A stretch of 64,000 bases of DNA from CALNXN01 sp942490645 (GCA_942490645.1 CALNXN010000006.1:186001-250000), one strand, 5' to 3'; shown: positions 29,365 to 46,335, numbered from the stretch's first letter. Notes: generated by a model from the sequence alone, not told the origin. Program-made: numbers and translations.

Positions 29365-30348
29365 ATGCCTGTTTCAAGACGAGCCTTGATGATCGGGTCC
29401 ACCGCCATATGTGCTGCCGCGCTTTTCGGCGCTGGTTACTCGGTTGCATCCTACCAAGAGACAGTTACAGCGGCTCATGCGCGAATTGCGCAAAGAAGCA
29501 GGTTGGTCGAAACTCGTTTTGGCGCTCTCGAATACGCAGTCCAAGGTCGCGGTGAGCCATTCTTGATGGTGCATGGAACAGGAGGCGGTTTTGATCAGGG
29601 TCTGCGCTTTTCGGGTGGTTTGATTTCCAACGGCTTTGAGGTCATCGCCCCATCACGCTTCGGATATCTGCGCAGTAGTTTCCCGCTCGATCCGTCACCC
29701 CAAAACCAAGCGGACGCCTTTGTGGATCTGTTGGACGCATTGAACATAGCCAAAGTTGCGATCGCGGGGGGCTCAGCCGGTGCGCTGTCTGCTGCTTACT
29801 TTGCCCTTCGACACCCGGAGCGATGTTCGCATCTGGTTCTTATCGTTCCTGCGATGAATCTAACCAACCGTGATCCTGTCGAATTCACCCGAATGCAGGA
29901 GTACCTCGTTGGAAAACTCCTATCATCAGATCTGTGGTTTTGGGCCGCACTGAAAGCGGCACCGAAGCAATTGATCGGCACACTGCTGGCGACCGACCCG
30001 AACCTGTTGGATACTGTGTCTGATCCGGAGCGCGAAAGGGCTGACCTTATACTAAACGAACTGATGCCAATCAGTCGGCGCGCCAAGGGGATCGCCAATG
30101 ATGGCAGGTACTCGGGACAGTCAACGAGCATCGACTTTTCGCAACTGGAAACGCCTACTCTGATCATTTCAGCTGAGGATGATCGTTTCGGAACAGCGCA
30201 AACCGCACGCATCATTTCCCAAAGGGTCTCCGAAGCGCAGCTCCTGATGTTTCCAACAGGCGGCCACATCTGGCTTGGGCAGGACAACGCGCTGTCGGAT
30301 CAGATTGCAAAATTTGTCCGACGCAATGAAAGCGATCCGGTGAACTAG
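29365..30348 (+). CDS. Alpha/beta hydrolase, exported or anchored
   Basis: 327 residues from ATG 29,365, preceded by GGAG 8 bases upstream. The N-terminus PVSRRALMIGSTAICAAALFGAGY has twin arginines before a hydrophobic stretch, suggestive of a Tat signal or N-terminal anchor. Alpha/beta hydrolase fold: oxyanion-side HGTGGG, nucleophile motif GGSAGAL, and C-terminal ISAEDDRFGT and GGHIW with the acid and His. Substrate unknown. Shares a bidirectional terminator with rpoC. Confidence 0.8.
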   Translation: MPVSRRALMIGSTAICAAALFGAGYSVASYQETVTAAHARIAQRSRLVETRFGALEYAVQGRGEPFLMVHGTGGGFDQGLRFSGGLISNGFEVIAPSRFGYLRSSFPLDPSPQNQADAFVDLLDALNIAKVAIAGGSAGALSAAYFALRHPERCSHLVLIVPAMNLTNRDPVEFTRMQEYLVGKLLSSDLWFWAALKAAPKQLIGTLLATDPNLLDTVSDPERERADLILNELMPISRRAKGIANDGRYSGQSTSIDFSQLETPTLIISAEDDRFGTAQTARIISQRVSEAQLLMFPTGGHIWLGQDNALSDQIAKFVRRNESDPVN

Positions 30349-30437
30349 TACATATACGCAGTGAGTATTCTTCACGCATTCGCTGCGTTGCATCAGTGAT
30401 GTCACTCCGGGCTCAAAGCTGACGCCAGACACAAAAA

Positions 30438-30468
30438 AAGCCCCCGCATTTTGCAATGCGGGGGCTTT
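30438..30468 (-). terminator. Bidirectional terminator between hydrolase gene and rpoC
   Basis: Stem AGCCCCCGCATT/AATGCGGGGGCT with a short loop; T7 tail on the minus strand (rpoC side) and TTTTG on the plus strand. It ends rpoBC 25 bp after the rpoC stop. Confidence 0.9.
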
Positions 30469-30492
30469 TGATTGGTCAGGTTCGCAAACCGC

Positions 30493-34737
<4,245 letters not shown>

Positions 34738-34777
34738 TTTCAAATCCTTGAAAGGGGAGCGTTGGGAGACGAGGGCC

Positions 34778-34803
34778 GTGAGGTGCGTGGGTGCGCACCT
34801 CAC
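34778..34803 (-). other. Perfect inverted repeat in rpoB-rpoC spacer
   Basis: GTGAGGTGCG/CGCACCTCAC, 10-bp stem and 6-base loop, in the 76-bp spacer. There is no U-tract, so it is not a terminator; a processing or mRNA-stability hairpin is possible. Confidence 0.5.
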
Positions 34804-34813
34804 GAAACGCCCG

Positions 34814-38949
<4,136 letters not shown>

Positions 38950-39084
38950 GTCAGGTGTCACCTTTCGAATTTCTCACCGGTCAAGGATGCCGTCGGGCCA
39001 CGGCACATCGCCCATACGAGACGATACGTTTCGGTCCATTCGTGGCCACCGTCCCACCGGAAGCCTCCCGACCTTTGAAGCGCA

Positions 39085-39158
39085 TCTTGGAAAAAGCCCT
39101 TTGCCAAAGGCACTTTCCAAGACAGGCTAGGCTGGACCCGGAAATCCCGGGTCCAGCC
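39085..39158 (-). promoter_or_regulatory. Two stem-loops in the rplL-rpoB spacer (possible attenuator)
   Basis: A 12-bp stem GGCTGGACCCGG/CCGGGTCCAGCC (39,130-39,158) and a second hairpin CTTGGAAA/TTTCCAAG (39,086-39,121) with an inner GCC..TTT/AAAGGC pairing lie in the 289-bp gap. No T-tract follows the first. In E. coli a partial attenuator and an RNase III site lie between rplL and rpoB, so a similar role is plausible here. Confidence 0.5.
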
Positions 39159-39238
39159 TCTGATTTAGTACGGGCTAAAGCGTTTGCGACAACGCCATTC
39201 CGCATCCCGAGACAGGATGCAGATGCCCTTTGGGCCGC

Positions 39239-39613
39239 TTAGGCCAGCTCGACTTCTGCGCCAGCTGCTTCCAGCTTGGCTTTGATGTCTTCGGCTTCGG
39301 CTTTGTCGACGCCTTCTTTGATCTTGCCGCCGGCTTCCACGAGGTCTTTGGCTTCTTTCAGGCCCAGACCGGTGATGCCGCGCACTTCTTTGATCACGTT
39401 GATTTTCGACGCGCCTGCGTTCTTCAGAACGACGTCGAATTCGGTTTTCTCTTCTTCAGCAGCGCCAGCGCCGTCCGCAGGACCAGCCATCATCACTGCG
39501 CCGCCAGCTGCGGGCTCGATGCCGTACTCGTCCTTGAGGATTGTTTTCAGTTCTTGTGCTTCAAGCAGTGTCAGACCAACGATCTCTTCTGCCAGTTTTT
39601 TCAGATCAGCCAT
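39239..39613 (-). CDS. rplL: 50S ribosomal protein L7/L12
   Basis: 124 residues. Dimerises through the N-terminus and recruits translation factors through the C-terminal domain (EVRGITGLGLKEAKDLVE). A flexible Ala/Gly-rich hinge (GAVMMAGPADGAGAAEEE) separates the two. Follows rplJ after a 75-bp gap. Confidence 0.98.
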   Translation of the reverse strand: MADLKKLAEEIVGLTLLEAQELKTILKDEYGIEPAAGGAVMMAGPADGAGAAEEEKTEFDVVLKNAGASKINVIKEVRGITGLGLKEAKDLVEAGGKIKEGVDKAEAEDIKAKLEAAGAEVELA

Positions 39614-39688
39614 GTTTTAGCTCTTTCCGTTAACGATATGTGTGTTCCAACGTCGTGTTTTCAACCCGACGCCGATTTGACGATTGCT

Positions 39689-40204
39689 TTATGCGGCCGC
39701 CTTGTCCTCGATTGTGGACAAGATGGATGCGATGTTGCTTGCAGGTGCGCCAATGGCCCCGGCGATGTTCGATCCTGGTGCGCCCAGCATGCCCGCGATC
39801 GTGGAGATAAGCTCCTCGCGCGAAGGCATTTTGGACACGGCTTCGACACCGGCGACGTCCAACGCGTTCTCACCCATGGCACCGCCGAGAATGACGAATT
39901 TGTCATTGCCCTTGGCGTAGTCCTGAGCAACCTTGGCCGCGGCCACAGGATCCTCAGAATAGGTCAGAACGGTCATACCCGTCAGAAGATCAGCAATGCT
40001 TGCACATGGCTTCCCCTCAAGGGCGATCTTGGCGAGCCTGTTTTTGGCAACACGCACAGACCCACCCGCGTCGCGTGCTCGCGCACGCAGGTCCTGCATT
40101 TCAGCAACTGTCAGACCGGCGTAGTGGCTTACCACAACGACGCCAGAGCTTTCAAAGATCTGGCCGAGTTCATCGACCAGCTGTTCTTTTTGTGCTCTAT
40201 CCAC
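39689..40204 (-). CDS. rplJ: 50S ribosomal protein L10
   Basis: 171 residues from GTG 40,204, chosen because GGAG lies seven bases upstream and the protein then starts MDRAQKEQLVDELG like other L10s; the longer open frame adds 21 unconserved residues. Stalk base that binds L7/L12 dimers. Contains VSHYAGLTVAEM and RVAKNRLAKIAL. Confidence 0.97.
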   Translation of the reverse strand: MDRAQKEQLVDELGQIFESSGVVVVSHYAGLTVAEMQDLRARARDAGGSVRVAKNRLAKIALEGKPCASIADLLTGMTVLTYSEDPVAAAKVAQDYAKGNDKFVILGGAMGENALDVAGVEAVSKMPSREELISTIAGMLGAPGSNIAGAIGAPASNIASILSTIEDKAAA

Positions 40205-40439
40205 AGTTTCACTCCAAATACGGTCAGGTTCCCCTGACCAGCTCAGTTTAGGTGCGGTCTTCTGCACCGTTTCGGGTCCAATTCAGGGTCCCGAGCCAAA
40301 ACCACCCGAAGGCTGGAATTTCTCGTTTCCCATCTCAGGAAGGAATTATGCGAGGTTGCCCCCGAACCCTCCGTCTCGGACAGAAAGCAAAGCCAATCGT
40401 CCGGCTTTGCCTATCTGACGGGTTGCCCCGCCAAATCCT
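40205..40439 (-). promoter_or_regulatory. rplJ (L10) leader region
   Basis: 235-bp rplA-rplJ spacer. A hairpin GGTCAGG/CCTGACC (40,222-40,239) sits just upstream of the rplJ ribosome-binding site, and a second stem (40,387-40,410) lies near the rplA stop. In many bacteria L10 binds its own leader to repress rplJL translation; the structures here fit that position but the conserved L10-binding motif was not established. Confidence 0.45.
40387..40410 (-). terminator. Stem-loop after rplA
   Basis: Perfect 8-bp stem GCAAAGCC/GGCTTTGC, 8-base loop, about 30 bp after the rplA stop. On the minus strand the tail is TTTCTGT, weak for a terminator; it could partially terminate rplKA transcription. Confidence 0.45.
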
Positions 40440-41138
40440 TTATTCAGTGACAGCGTTGTCGACCGAAATGCTCACGCCCGGCCCCATCGTGGAGCTGACG
40501 TTGATCTTCTGCATGTAGGAGCCCTTGGCACCGGCCGGTTTGGCCTTGGACACCGCACCCACAAAGGCACGGATGTTCTCGACCAGCTTGGCTTCGTCAA
40601 ACGACAGTTTGCCAACACCTGCGTGCACGACACCGCCTTTTTCCGCCTTGAACTGCACTTCGCCGCCCTTGGCCGCTTTCACAGCCGCCTCGACGTCCAT
40701 TGTCACCGTGCCGACCTTTGGGTTCGGCATCAGGTTGCGCGGGCCAAGCACTTTGCCCAGACGACCCACGATCGGCATCATGTCCGGTGTCGCGATGCAG
40801 CGATCAAAGTCGATCTTGCCGCCCTGCACGATTTCCATCAGGTCTTCTGCACCAACGATATCGGCACCTGCCTTCTCGGCTTCTTCGGCCTTGGGGCCAC
40901 GTGCAAACACCGCAACGCGTACGGATTTGCCTGTGCCATTGGGCAGACCAACAACTCCGCGGACCATCTGGTCTGCGTGGCGCGGGTCAACACCAAGGTT
41001 CAGAGCGATTTCCATCGTCTCGTCGAATTTCGTGTTCGAGTTGGCCTTGATCAGTGCCACGGCCTCTTCGACGGTCAGGTTTTCCTTGCCTGCAAAGGCT
41101 TCGCGTGCGGCGCGGGTCCGTTTTCCAAGCTTTGCCAT
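40440..41138 (-). CDS. rplA: 50S ribosomal protein L1
   Basis: 232 residues, starting MAKLGKRTRAAREAF. Forms the mobile L1 stalk and in E. coli represses rplKA. Conserved MPNPKVGTVTMDVEAAV and the C-terminal NVSSTMGPGVSI. Starts 1 bp after the rplK stop. Confidence 0.98.
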   Translation of the reverse strand: MAKLGKRTRAAREAFAGKENLTVEEAVALIKANSNTKFDETMEIALNLGVDPRHADQMVRGVVGLPNGTGKSVRVAVFARGPKAEEAEKAGADIVGAEDLMEIVQGGKIDFDRCIATPDMMPIVGRLGKVLGPRNLMPNPKVGTVTMDVEAAVKAAKGGEVQFKAEKGGVVHAGVGKLSFDEAKLVENIRAFVGAVSKAKPAGAKGSYMQKINVSSTMGPGVSISVDNAVTE

Positions 41139-41139
41139 C

Positions 41140-41565
41140 TTACTTCACCTCAATGCCCATGGAGCGGGCAGAACCCAGGATGATCTTCATCGCGCCTTCG
41201 ACGTCATTGGCGTTGAGATCTTTCATCTTCGCTTCGGCGATCTCGCGCACCTGCTTCGTGGTCACGTGACCCACAACCTCACGGCTGGGTGTCTTTGCGC
41301 CGGACTTCAGCTTGGCCGCTTTCTTCAGGTAGTAGGACGCAGGCGGCGTCTTGATGTCCATCGTGAAGGACTTGTCCTGATAATAGGTGATCACGGTGGG
41401 GCACGGCGCACCGGGCTCCATATCTGCGGTCTTGGCGTTGAACGCCTTGCAGAATTCCATGATGTTGATGCCGCGCTGACCCAGCGCCGGACCGACCGGC
41501 GGGGACGGGTTCGCTTGCCCGGCGGGCACCTGCAGCTTCATGCTGCCAACGAGTTTCTTGGCCAC
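41140..41565 (-). CDS. rplK: 50S ribosomal protein L11
   Basis: 141 residues. GTPase-centre protein. The proline-rich QVPAGQANPSPPVGPALGQRG N-domain linker and C-terminal GSARSMGIEV are characteristic. Cotranscribed with rplA. Confidence 0.98.
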   Translation of the reverse strand: MAKKLVGSMKLQVPAGQANPSPPVGPALGQRGINIMEFCKAFNAKTADMEPGAPCPTVITYYQDKSFTMDIKTPPASYYLKKAAKLKSGAKTPSREVVGHVTTKQVREIAEAKMKDLNANDVEGAMKIILGSARSMGIEVK

Positions 41566-41689
41566 TGGCCTTCTCCTTTTCCAACCCCTCCGCAGCGCGC
41601 CACGTCGGGTGATCGACGGATGAACCGTCTATGTTGTCGTGGTCCGGTCCGGATGCCGCGGCACCCTCGCCTCCCACGCTTTATGCACG

Positions 41690-42223
41690 TCAGGTCTGTT
41701 TGTTGACCTGCGTGAATTCCAATTCGACCGGCGTTTCGCGCCCAAAGATCGACACCGACACCTTGAGGCGCTGGTTGTCGTCGTCGACCTCTTCGATCAT
41801 GCCGTCGAAGTCTTCGAATGGGCCGTCGGCCACTTTAACTTTTTCGCCCACTTCAAAGTGGATCAGCGTGCGCGGCGCTTCTTCGCCTTCCTGAACGCGG
41901 TTCAGAATGGCATTCACTTCGGCATCGCGCATCGGCATCGGGCGGCCTTGTGGGCCCAGAAACCCGGTGACGCGGTTGATCGAGTTGATCAGGTGATAGC
42001 CCTTGTCCGACATCTCCATGTGCACCAGCACGTAACCCGGCATGAAGCGGCGCTCTGTCGTGACCTTCTTGCCACGGCGCACTTCGATGACCTCTTCGGT
42101 CGGCACCAGCACTTCGTCGATCTGGTCTTCGAGGGCCTGTTCAGCCACGGATGTGCGGATTTGCTCTGCGATCTTCTTTTCGAAGTTCGACAGGACGCTC
42201 ACCGAATACCACCGTTTTGCCAT
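41690..42223 (-). CDS. nusG: Transcription termination/antitermination protein NusG
   Basis: 177 residues. N-terminal NGN domain (KRWYSVSVLSNFEKKIAEQI) and C-terminal KOW domain (FEVGEKVKVADGPFEDFDG). It binds RNA polymerase and links to Rho and ribosomal S10. 207 bp downstream of secE. Confidence 0.98.
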   Translation of the reverse strand: MAKRWYSVSVLSNFEKKIAEQIRTSVAEQALEDQIDEVLVPTEEVIEVRRGKKVTTERRFMPGYVLVHMEMSDKGYHLINSINRVTGFLGPQGRPMPMRDAEVNAILNRVQEGEEAPRTLIHFEVGEKVKVADGPFEDFDGMIEEVDDDNQRLKVSVSIFGRETPVELEFTQVNKQT

Positions 42224-42430
42224 CTGTACTCAGGTCCCTGTCTTGCGGCATGCGCGTCGCACACCAAAATTCTGCTTATAACTCAGGCGCTTGGCCCGTC
42301 GACCCTAAACAAAAAGCGGCGCGCAACACGAATCGCCGCACGCCCTTGCTCAGGTCAGGCCTGCGGGATACTCCGCAAGGGCACATGTTTCAAGGGGGTT
42401 AAGTGGTTTTTCGCGCAGGAATGCCGGTGT

Positions 42431-42628
42431 TCAGCCGAACATCCCCAGCACAGCCTGCAAACCACCACGGATCAGAATATCGACCAGCGCAAAGAAGAGC
42501 GCCGTCAGGGCCGCAAGGATAAACACCATGACCGTGGTCAGCATGACCTCGCGGCGGGTTGGCCACACAACCTTGGCGACCTCAGCACGCACCTGCTGGA
42601 TAAATTGAAGCGGATTGGTGGAGGCCAT
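42431..42628 (-). CDS. secE: Preprotein translocase subunit SecE
   Basis: 65 residues, one transmembrane span (VMLTTVMVFILAALTALFFAL) preceded by a conserved amphipathic region (FIQQVRAEVAKVVWPTRREV). This short single-span form is common in alphaproteobacteria. Confidence 0.97.
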   Translation of the reverse strand: MASTNPLQFIQQVRAEVAKVVWPTRREVMLTTVMVFILAALTALFFALVDILIRGGLQAVLGMFG

Positions 42629-42657
42629 GGTTTCGATCCCGATTGCTAAGCGAGTTT

Positions 42658-42686
42658 GATCTAACCGCGTGGCCGCACGAATTCAA
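42658..42686 (-). promoter_or_regulatory. sigma70-type promoter for secE-nusG
   Basis: Minus strand TTGAAT (42,681-42,686), 17 bp, TAGATC (42,658-42,663), about 35 bp upstream of secE. Confidence 0.55.
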
Positions 42687-42703
42687 GACAACTTTCGCAA
42701 CGA

Positions 42704-43282
42704 TCAGGCGCTCATTTCCTCGCGCAACCGTGCAAACCGCTGTTTGAGGGCCCGGTCATGCTCCACCTCGGCCTGCGCAATCGCGTGAAAGTCAGGCGCA
42801 TAGGCCGCTTCGGGCAAGGTGCCCGGAAGGCGATCCACCAACGCATCCCACTGGCTGGCACCTGCATAGAACCCGGTTCTGAGACGCTTGGCCAAGGCAG
42901 GGCGTTTGTATTTGATCCGCAGGTATGTCGCGCGCGTCCGATACCAAAACCCGTCCACACCGACAAAGCAGAGATAGATCAGCAGCCCAATAACCGGGGT
43001 CAAGACCAGCGCAATCGCGATCGCGACCACCATTGGATACATCACCAGAATGCCAAGCAACACGAGATAGGCGAGATGGCGCGGTTTCGGCCCAGACATC
43101 TTTTTGCGTGGGGCCTCCTGCGCTGGCGGTTCAACCGCTTCGGCATGCGACGTCTCTGCGACATGCGCTTTTGCGTTATCGGTCGGTGCTTGCGTGTTTT
43201 CCTGCTCAATCAGGTTTCGTACAGCAGCAATATCCGTGTCTGCGGGACTGTCCCCGCCAGTGACGTTATGTGTCGGCTTCAT
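42704..43282 (-). CDS. Hypothetical two-span membrane protein
   Basis: 192 residues from MKPTHNVTGGDSPAD; GGGA before this ATG. A charged cytoplasmic N-terminus (residues 1-62) is followed by two hydrophobic spans at about 66-90 and 94-115, then a basic/aromatic C-terminal region. No family recognised. Sits between tRNA-Trp and secE on the same strand and is likely cotranscribed with one of them. Confidence 0.6.
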   Translation of the reverse strand: MKPTHNVTGGDSPADTDIAAVRNLIEQENTQAPTDNAKAHVAETSHAEAVEPPAQEAPRKKMSGPKPRHLAYLVLLGILVMYPMVVAIAIALVLTPVIGLLIYLCFVGVDGFWYRTRATYLRIKYKRPALAKRLRTGFYAGASQWDALVDRLPGTLPEAAYAPDFHAIAQAEVEHDRALKQRFARLREEMSA

Positions 43283-43426
43283 GTCGCATCCCCATACAAC
43301 TGTCTGGACGAGTGATCCATTGCGGCGAAGGTATGTGTGGAATGGGGCAAAACCGGGGCAAACCACGGTCAAAACTGTGGCAATTCGCGCATTAAGCGAA
43401 ATTGTTAACCATATCTTAGGGAAGTT

Positions 43427-43502
43427 TGGCAGGGGCTGAGGGACTCGAACCCACGACCCTCGGTTTTGGAGACCGATGCTCTACCAACTGAGCTAAACCC
43501 CT
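43427..43502 (-). tRNA. tRNA-Trp (CCA anticodon)
   Basis: 76 nt on the minus strand, including the encoded 3' CCA (43,427-43,429). Acceptor stem AGGGGTT/AGCCCCT pairs; anticodon loop CTCCAAA reads CCA; T-loop GGTTCGAGTCC is standard. Commonly found upstream of secE-nusG in proteobacteria. Confidence 0.97.
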
Positions 43503-43514
43503 ATGCCGGGTGTC

Positions 43515-43543
43515 GGCGTAGTCGGAATTCGCGGCAGGTTCAA
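43515..43543 (-). promoter_or_regulatory. Promoter for tRNA-Trp
   Basis: Minus strand TTGAAC (43,538-43,543), 17 bp, TACGCC (43,515-43,520), which puts the predicted start a few bases before the mature 5' end of the tRNA. The -10 is weak. Confidence 0.45.
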
Positions 43544-43582
43544 GAGGGGAAATGCCCCGCCCGCGCGCTGGTCCCCTTCAAA

Positions 43583-44824
43583 TCACGCCGCAGAGCGTGG
43601 ACGCGTAAACTCCGGGCTTTGCACGATCCCCTTGTCGAACAGGCGCGAGATTTCGCCATCACTCATCCCGACCACGTCGCCCAGAATTTCTTCGGTGTGC
43701 ATCCCCAGCGCGGGTGCAGGCGCAGGCCGCGTGCGCGGCATCTGCGAGAACGTCATCGGGGCACCCGGCACGGCGAACCGCCCAAGCCCGGGCTGCGACA
43801 GCATTTCAAACATCGGGTTGTCCGGGCTCATGTCCGGGTCATTTTCCACGGCCTGCTTGATGGTCCTGAATTGCGACCATGTCACGCCCGCCTTATCGAA
43901 CATCGGGCCGATGTCAGCCGAGTTGCGCGCGGCGAACCATGGGGTCAGAATAGCTGTGATCTCGTCGCGCAACTCCCAGCGCACGCCTTCATCCATCAGA
44001 TCACGCCCTGTACGCGCCGCCAACGCGGTCACTTCAGCGGCGCAATCGGTTACCTTGACCAGACCCGCCCATTGACGCGCCGTCAGCCCAATCACCATCA
44101 ACCGTTCGCCATCCGCACAGACAAAATCCTGACCGTAGGCCCCATAAAGCGCATTTCCGGATTTTTGCCGCTCGGTCGTGTTCAGCGTCGCATCACCGAT
44201 CATGCCCAAATGGCCCAGCGTTGCCGCCGCCACATCCTTCAGCGACAATTCGACCTCTTGGCCAACGCCCTTGCGCAGCCTGTGCCGTTCTGCAGCCAGC
44301 AGCGAGGACACCACCAGATTGCCAGCAATCAAATCCCACGCGGGCAGCGCATTGGCGACCGGCCCGTCGTGGCCAACCGGGCCGGTGATATCCGGAATAC
44401 CCAGCGCCGGGTTGACCGTATAATCCACCTGTGGCCGCCCATGTCTGTCGCCCATTAGCGTCACCATGATCAGGTCTTCGCGAAACTGGCGCAGCGTGTC
44501 GTAATCCATCCAGCCGCGCACCCGCAGGTTGGTCAGGAAAAGGCCCGCGTCCTCGCCGGGGGCGGTGATGATCCGTGTGACCAACTCCCGCCCTTGCGGC
44601 GATTTCATATCCACCGCGATCGAACGTTTGCCCTTGTTCAACCCGGCCCAAAACAGACTTTTGCCAGTGGGCGCCAAGGGCCAGCGGCCCGCGTCCAATC
44701 CGCCTTCGATCCGGTCAAAGCGGATCACGTCCGCCCCCATCTGCGCCAGCGTCATGCCCGCCAATGGAACCGCTACAAACGCGGAACCCTCTACAACACG
44801 CATGCCTTTGAGAATGCTCGTCAT
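43583..44824 (-). CDS. mct: CaiB/BaiF CoA-transferase, mesaconyl-CoA C1-C4 transferase-like
   Basis: 413 residues from MTSILKGMRVVEGSAF. Class III CoA-transferase fold; the catalytic Asp is D164 in LPAWDLIAGN. The N-terminal segment with GLDAGRWP and LFWAGLNKGKRSIAVD closely resembles the intramolecular mesaconyl-CoA transferase (Mct) of the 3-hydroxypropionate bi-cycle as I remember it, which moves CoA between C1 and C4 of mesaconyl-CoA. The ATG overlaps the stop of the upstream hydratase (ATGA), supporting a shared pathway. The related class III itaconate CoA-transferase is an alternative. No other bi-cycle genes are in the window. Confidence 0.6.
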   Translation of the reverse strand: MTSILKGMRVVEGSAFVAVPLAGMTLAQMGADVIRFDRIEGGLDAGRWPLAPTGKSLFWAGLNKGKRSIAVDMKSPQGRELVTRIITAPGEDAGLFLTNLRVRGWMDYDTLRQFREDLIMVTLMGDRHGRPQVDYTVNPALGIPDITGPVGHDGPVANALPAWDLIAGNLVVSSLLAAERHRLRKGVGQEVELSLKDVAAATLGHLGMIGDATLNTTERQKSGNALYGAYGQDFVCADGERLMVIGLTARQWAGLVKVTDCAAEVTALAARTGRDLMDEGVRWELRDEITAILTPWFAARNSADIGPMFDKAGVTWSQFRTIKQAVENDPDMSPDNPMFEMLSQPGLGRFAVPGAPMTFSQMPRTRPAPAPALGMHTEEILGDVVGMSDGEISRLFDKGIVQSPEFTRPRSAA

Positions 44825-45672
44825 TGTATGCTTTCCTTCCATGTTGCAGTGGCTTGCAGCCCTTGATGGGCTTGGGTGGCGGTGCACAGTTTCAAGTCAT
44901 GCGCCCCGTCGTGAATCGCGCACAATCGCATCGGTCCGGGGCAAAACATCGGATGTATTCCGCGAAAGGCGAACACATCCGGCGCGCGCCCGGCATGCCT
45001 GTGCGCCAGATCCATCAGCATATTCGCCTGCATCGGGCCGTGCACGACAAGGCCCGGATAATGCTCCACCTGCTGTGTGTAATTCAGGTCGTAGTGAATG
45101 CGGTGCGCATTGAAGGTGATGGCGGAATACCGAAACAACAGCACCTCGGAAACATCGACCACCTCTTCAACGTCCAATGTCTGCGGCGGAGCCACCGGCT
45201 TAGGCGCGCGAAACTGGTCCGGGATCGCCAAATAGACGATGTTCTGGGTCTCCGAGACGGCAACGCCCTCGGCACCGCTGATCTCATGTTCGAGCGTGAC
45301 AAAAACCATCTGCCCGGCAGCGCCGGTCTTTTCCTCGATCGCGGCAATGCGGCTGGTTTTGGTCAGCGCCTCACCCACATGAAGCGGTGCGTGAAACGTC
45401 AATTTGCCCCCCGCCCACATCCGGCGATCAAGGTTCACAGGGGGCAAAAATCCGCCCAGTTTTGGGTGCCCGTCGCGGCCCAACTCTCGCATCTGAGCGG
45501 TCGGGGGAAACCCGTACCAATGCCACAGGGGCGGCATAGGCTGTCCTAATTGCGGCGCGTCGGACCCGGCTTGACCCAGCGTGGCATGGATCTGCTGCGC
45601 CATCTGCTCGGACACAATGCCGGCGATGGTTTCGGTGCGATCCACCCAAGCCGCAAAGTTCACCTTGTCCAT
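44821..45672 (-). CDS. meh: MaoC/FAS1-like hydratase, mesaconyl-C4-CoA hydratase-like
   Basis: 283 residues from MDKVNFAAWVDRTE, preceded by GGGAGG. N-terminal FAS1-like dehydratase region (LPPLWHWYGFPP-like start, RRMWAGGKLTFHAPLHVGE), then the hot-dog hydratase signature LLFRYSAITFNAHRIHYD and YPGLVVHGPMQ. This matches mesaconyl-C4-CoA or itaconyl-CoA hydratases, which hydrate the double bond to citramalyl-CoA. Translationally coupled to the mct-like gene. Substrate is inferred from the family, not shown. Confidence 0.6.
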   Translation of the reverse strand: MDKVNFAAWVDRTETIAGIVSEQMAQQIHATLGQAGSDAPQLGQPMPPLWHWYGFPPTAQMRELGRDGHPKLGGFLPPVNLDRRMWAGGKLTFHAPLHVGEALTKTSRIAAIEEKTGAAGQMVFVTLEHEISGAEGVAVSETQNIVYLAIPDQFRAPKPVAPPQTLDVEEVVDVSEVLLFRYSAITFNAHRIHYDLNYTQQVEHYPGLVVHGPMQANMLMDLAHRHAGRAPDVFAFRGIHPMFCPGPMRLCAIHDGAHDLKLCTATQAHQGLQATATWKESIQ

Positions 45673-45843
45673 GACCCCTCCCAAGAATTCTACTTTAGGG
45701 TGACGGCATTTCAAAAAAAATCAAGCGTTTTTAATGGGTTAATAGAATACGACGGTATACAAAGCGCCGATGCTGCAGTTGCACCACAACCGGCCTTCAT
45801 TGATTCCCTTTGAAGATTTCGCATTTTCTTCGCAACCGCAGCA

Positions 45844-46173
45844 TTACGAAAATTTTTCTGCCGCTGCGTGATCATGGACGCCCAACAGCATTTTACGCGG
45901 ATCGCCGTGGCATTTTCGGACGAGGTAGAGCAGGTAAGGCGCGAGGAACAAAATCCCCAAGGGTGGCGCCAAAACGCCCAAGACGATGCTGCCGCTGGAA
46001 AAGCCACCGCGCCATGCCATCCAAAGACCCGAAAGCAGCAGATAGCAGGCAAAATCGACATTGAATTGCCCGTGCCAGGACAGGGCGACGATTTCACCAA
46101 AGAACGGCGTGAGCAAATTGAGGCCATCGTTTGCAATGGCTGTGATGGTCATGCCGACGATGATCAGCGTCAT
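45844..46173 (-). CDS. Hypothetical small membrane protein
   Basis: 109 residues with three hydrophobic segments (about residues 2-25, 39-55, 61-86) and a basic end (RKCHGDPRKMLLGVHD). No clear ribosome-binding site; the open frame is consistent with a small integral membrane protein. No family recognised. Confidence 0.45.
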   Translation of the reverse strand: MTLIIVGMTITAIANDGLNLLTPFFGEIVALSWHGQFNVDFACYLLLSGLWMAWRGGFSSGSIVLGVLAPPLGILFLAPYLLYLVRKCHGDPRKMLLGVHDHAAAEKFS

Positions 46174-46311
46174 GCCAATCAGAATAATGCGAAATACAGG
46201 TCATATGGCTCTCCGGCGAATGGGGGTCATTTCCGGCTCTTGGGTAGCGCCCGCAGGATCAGTGCCGCAATTACCTTGGAGGTAAGCAAATCCGTCCTTC
46301 CCACGCAAAAA

Positions 46312-46335
46312 AAGCCGCAGCATTTCTGCTGCGGC
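46312..46335 (-). terminator. Intrinsic terminator after tuf copy 2
   Basis: Stem GCCGCAGCA/TGCTGCGGC followed by T7 on the minus strand, essentially the same element as after tuf copy 1, at the same distance from the stop. Confidence 0.9.
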
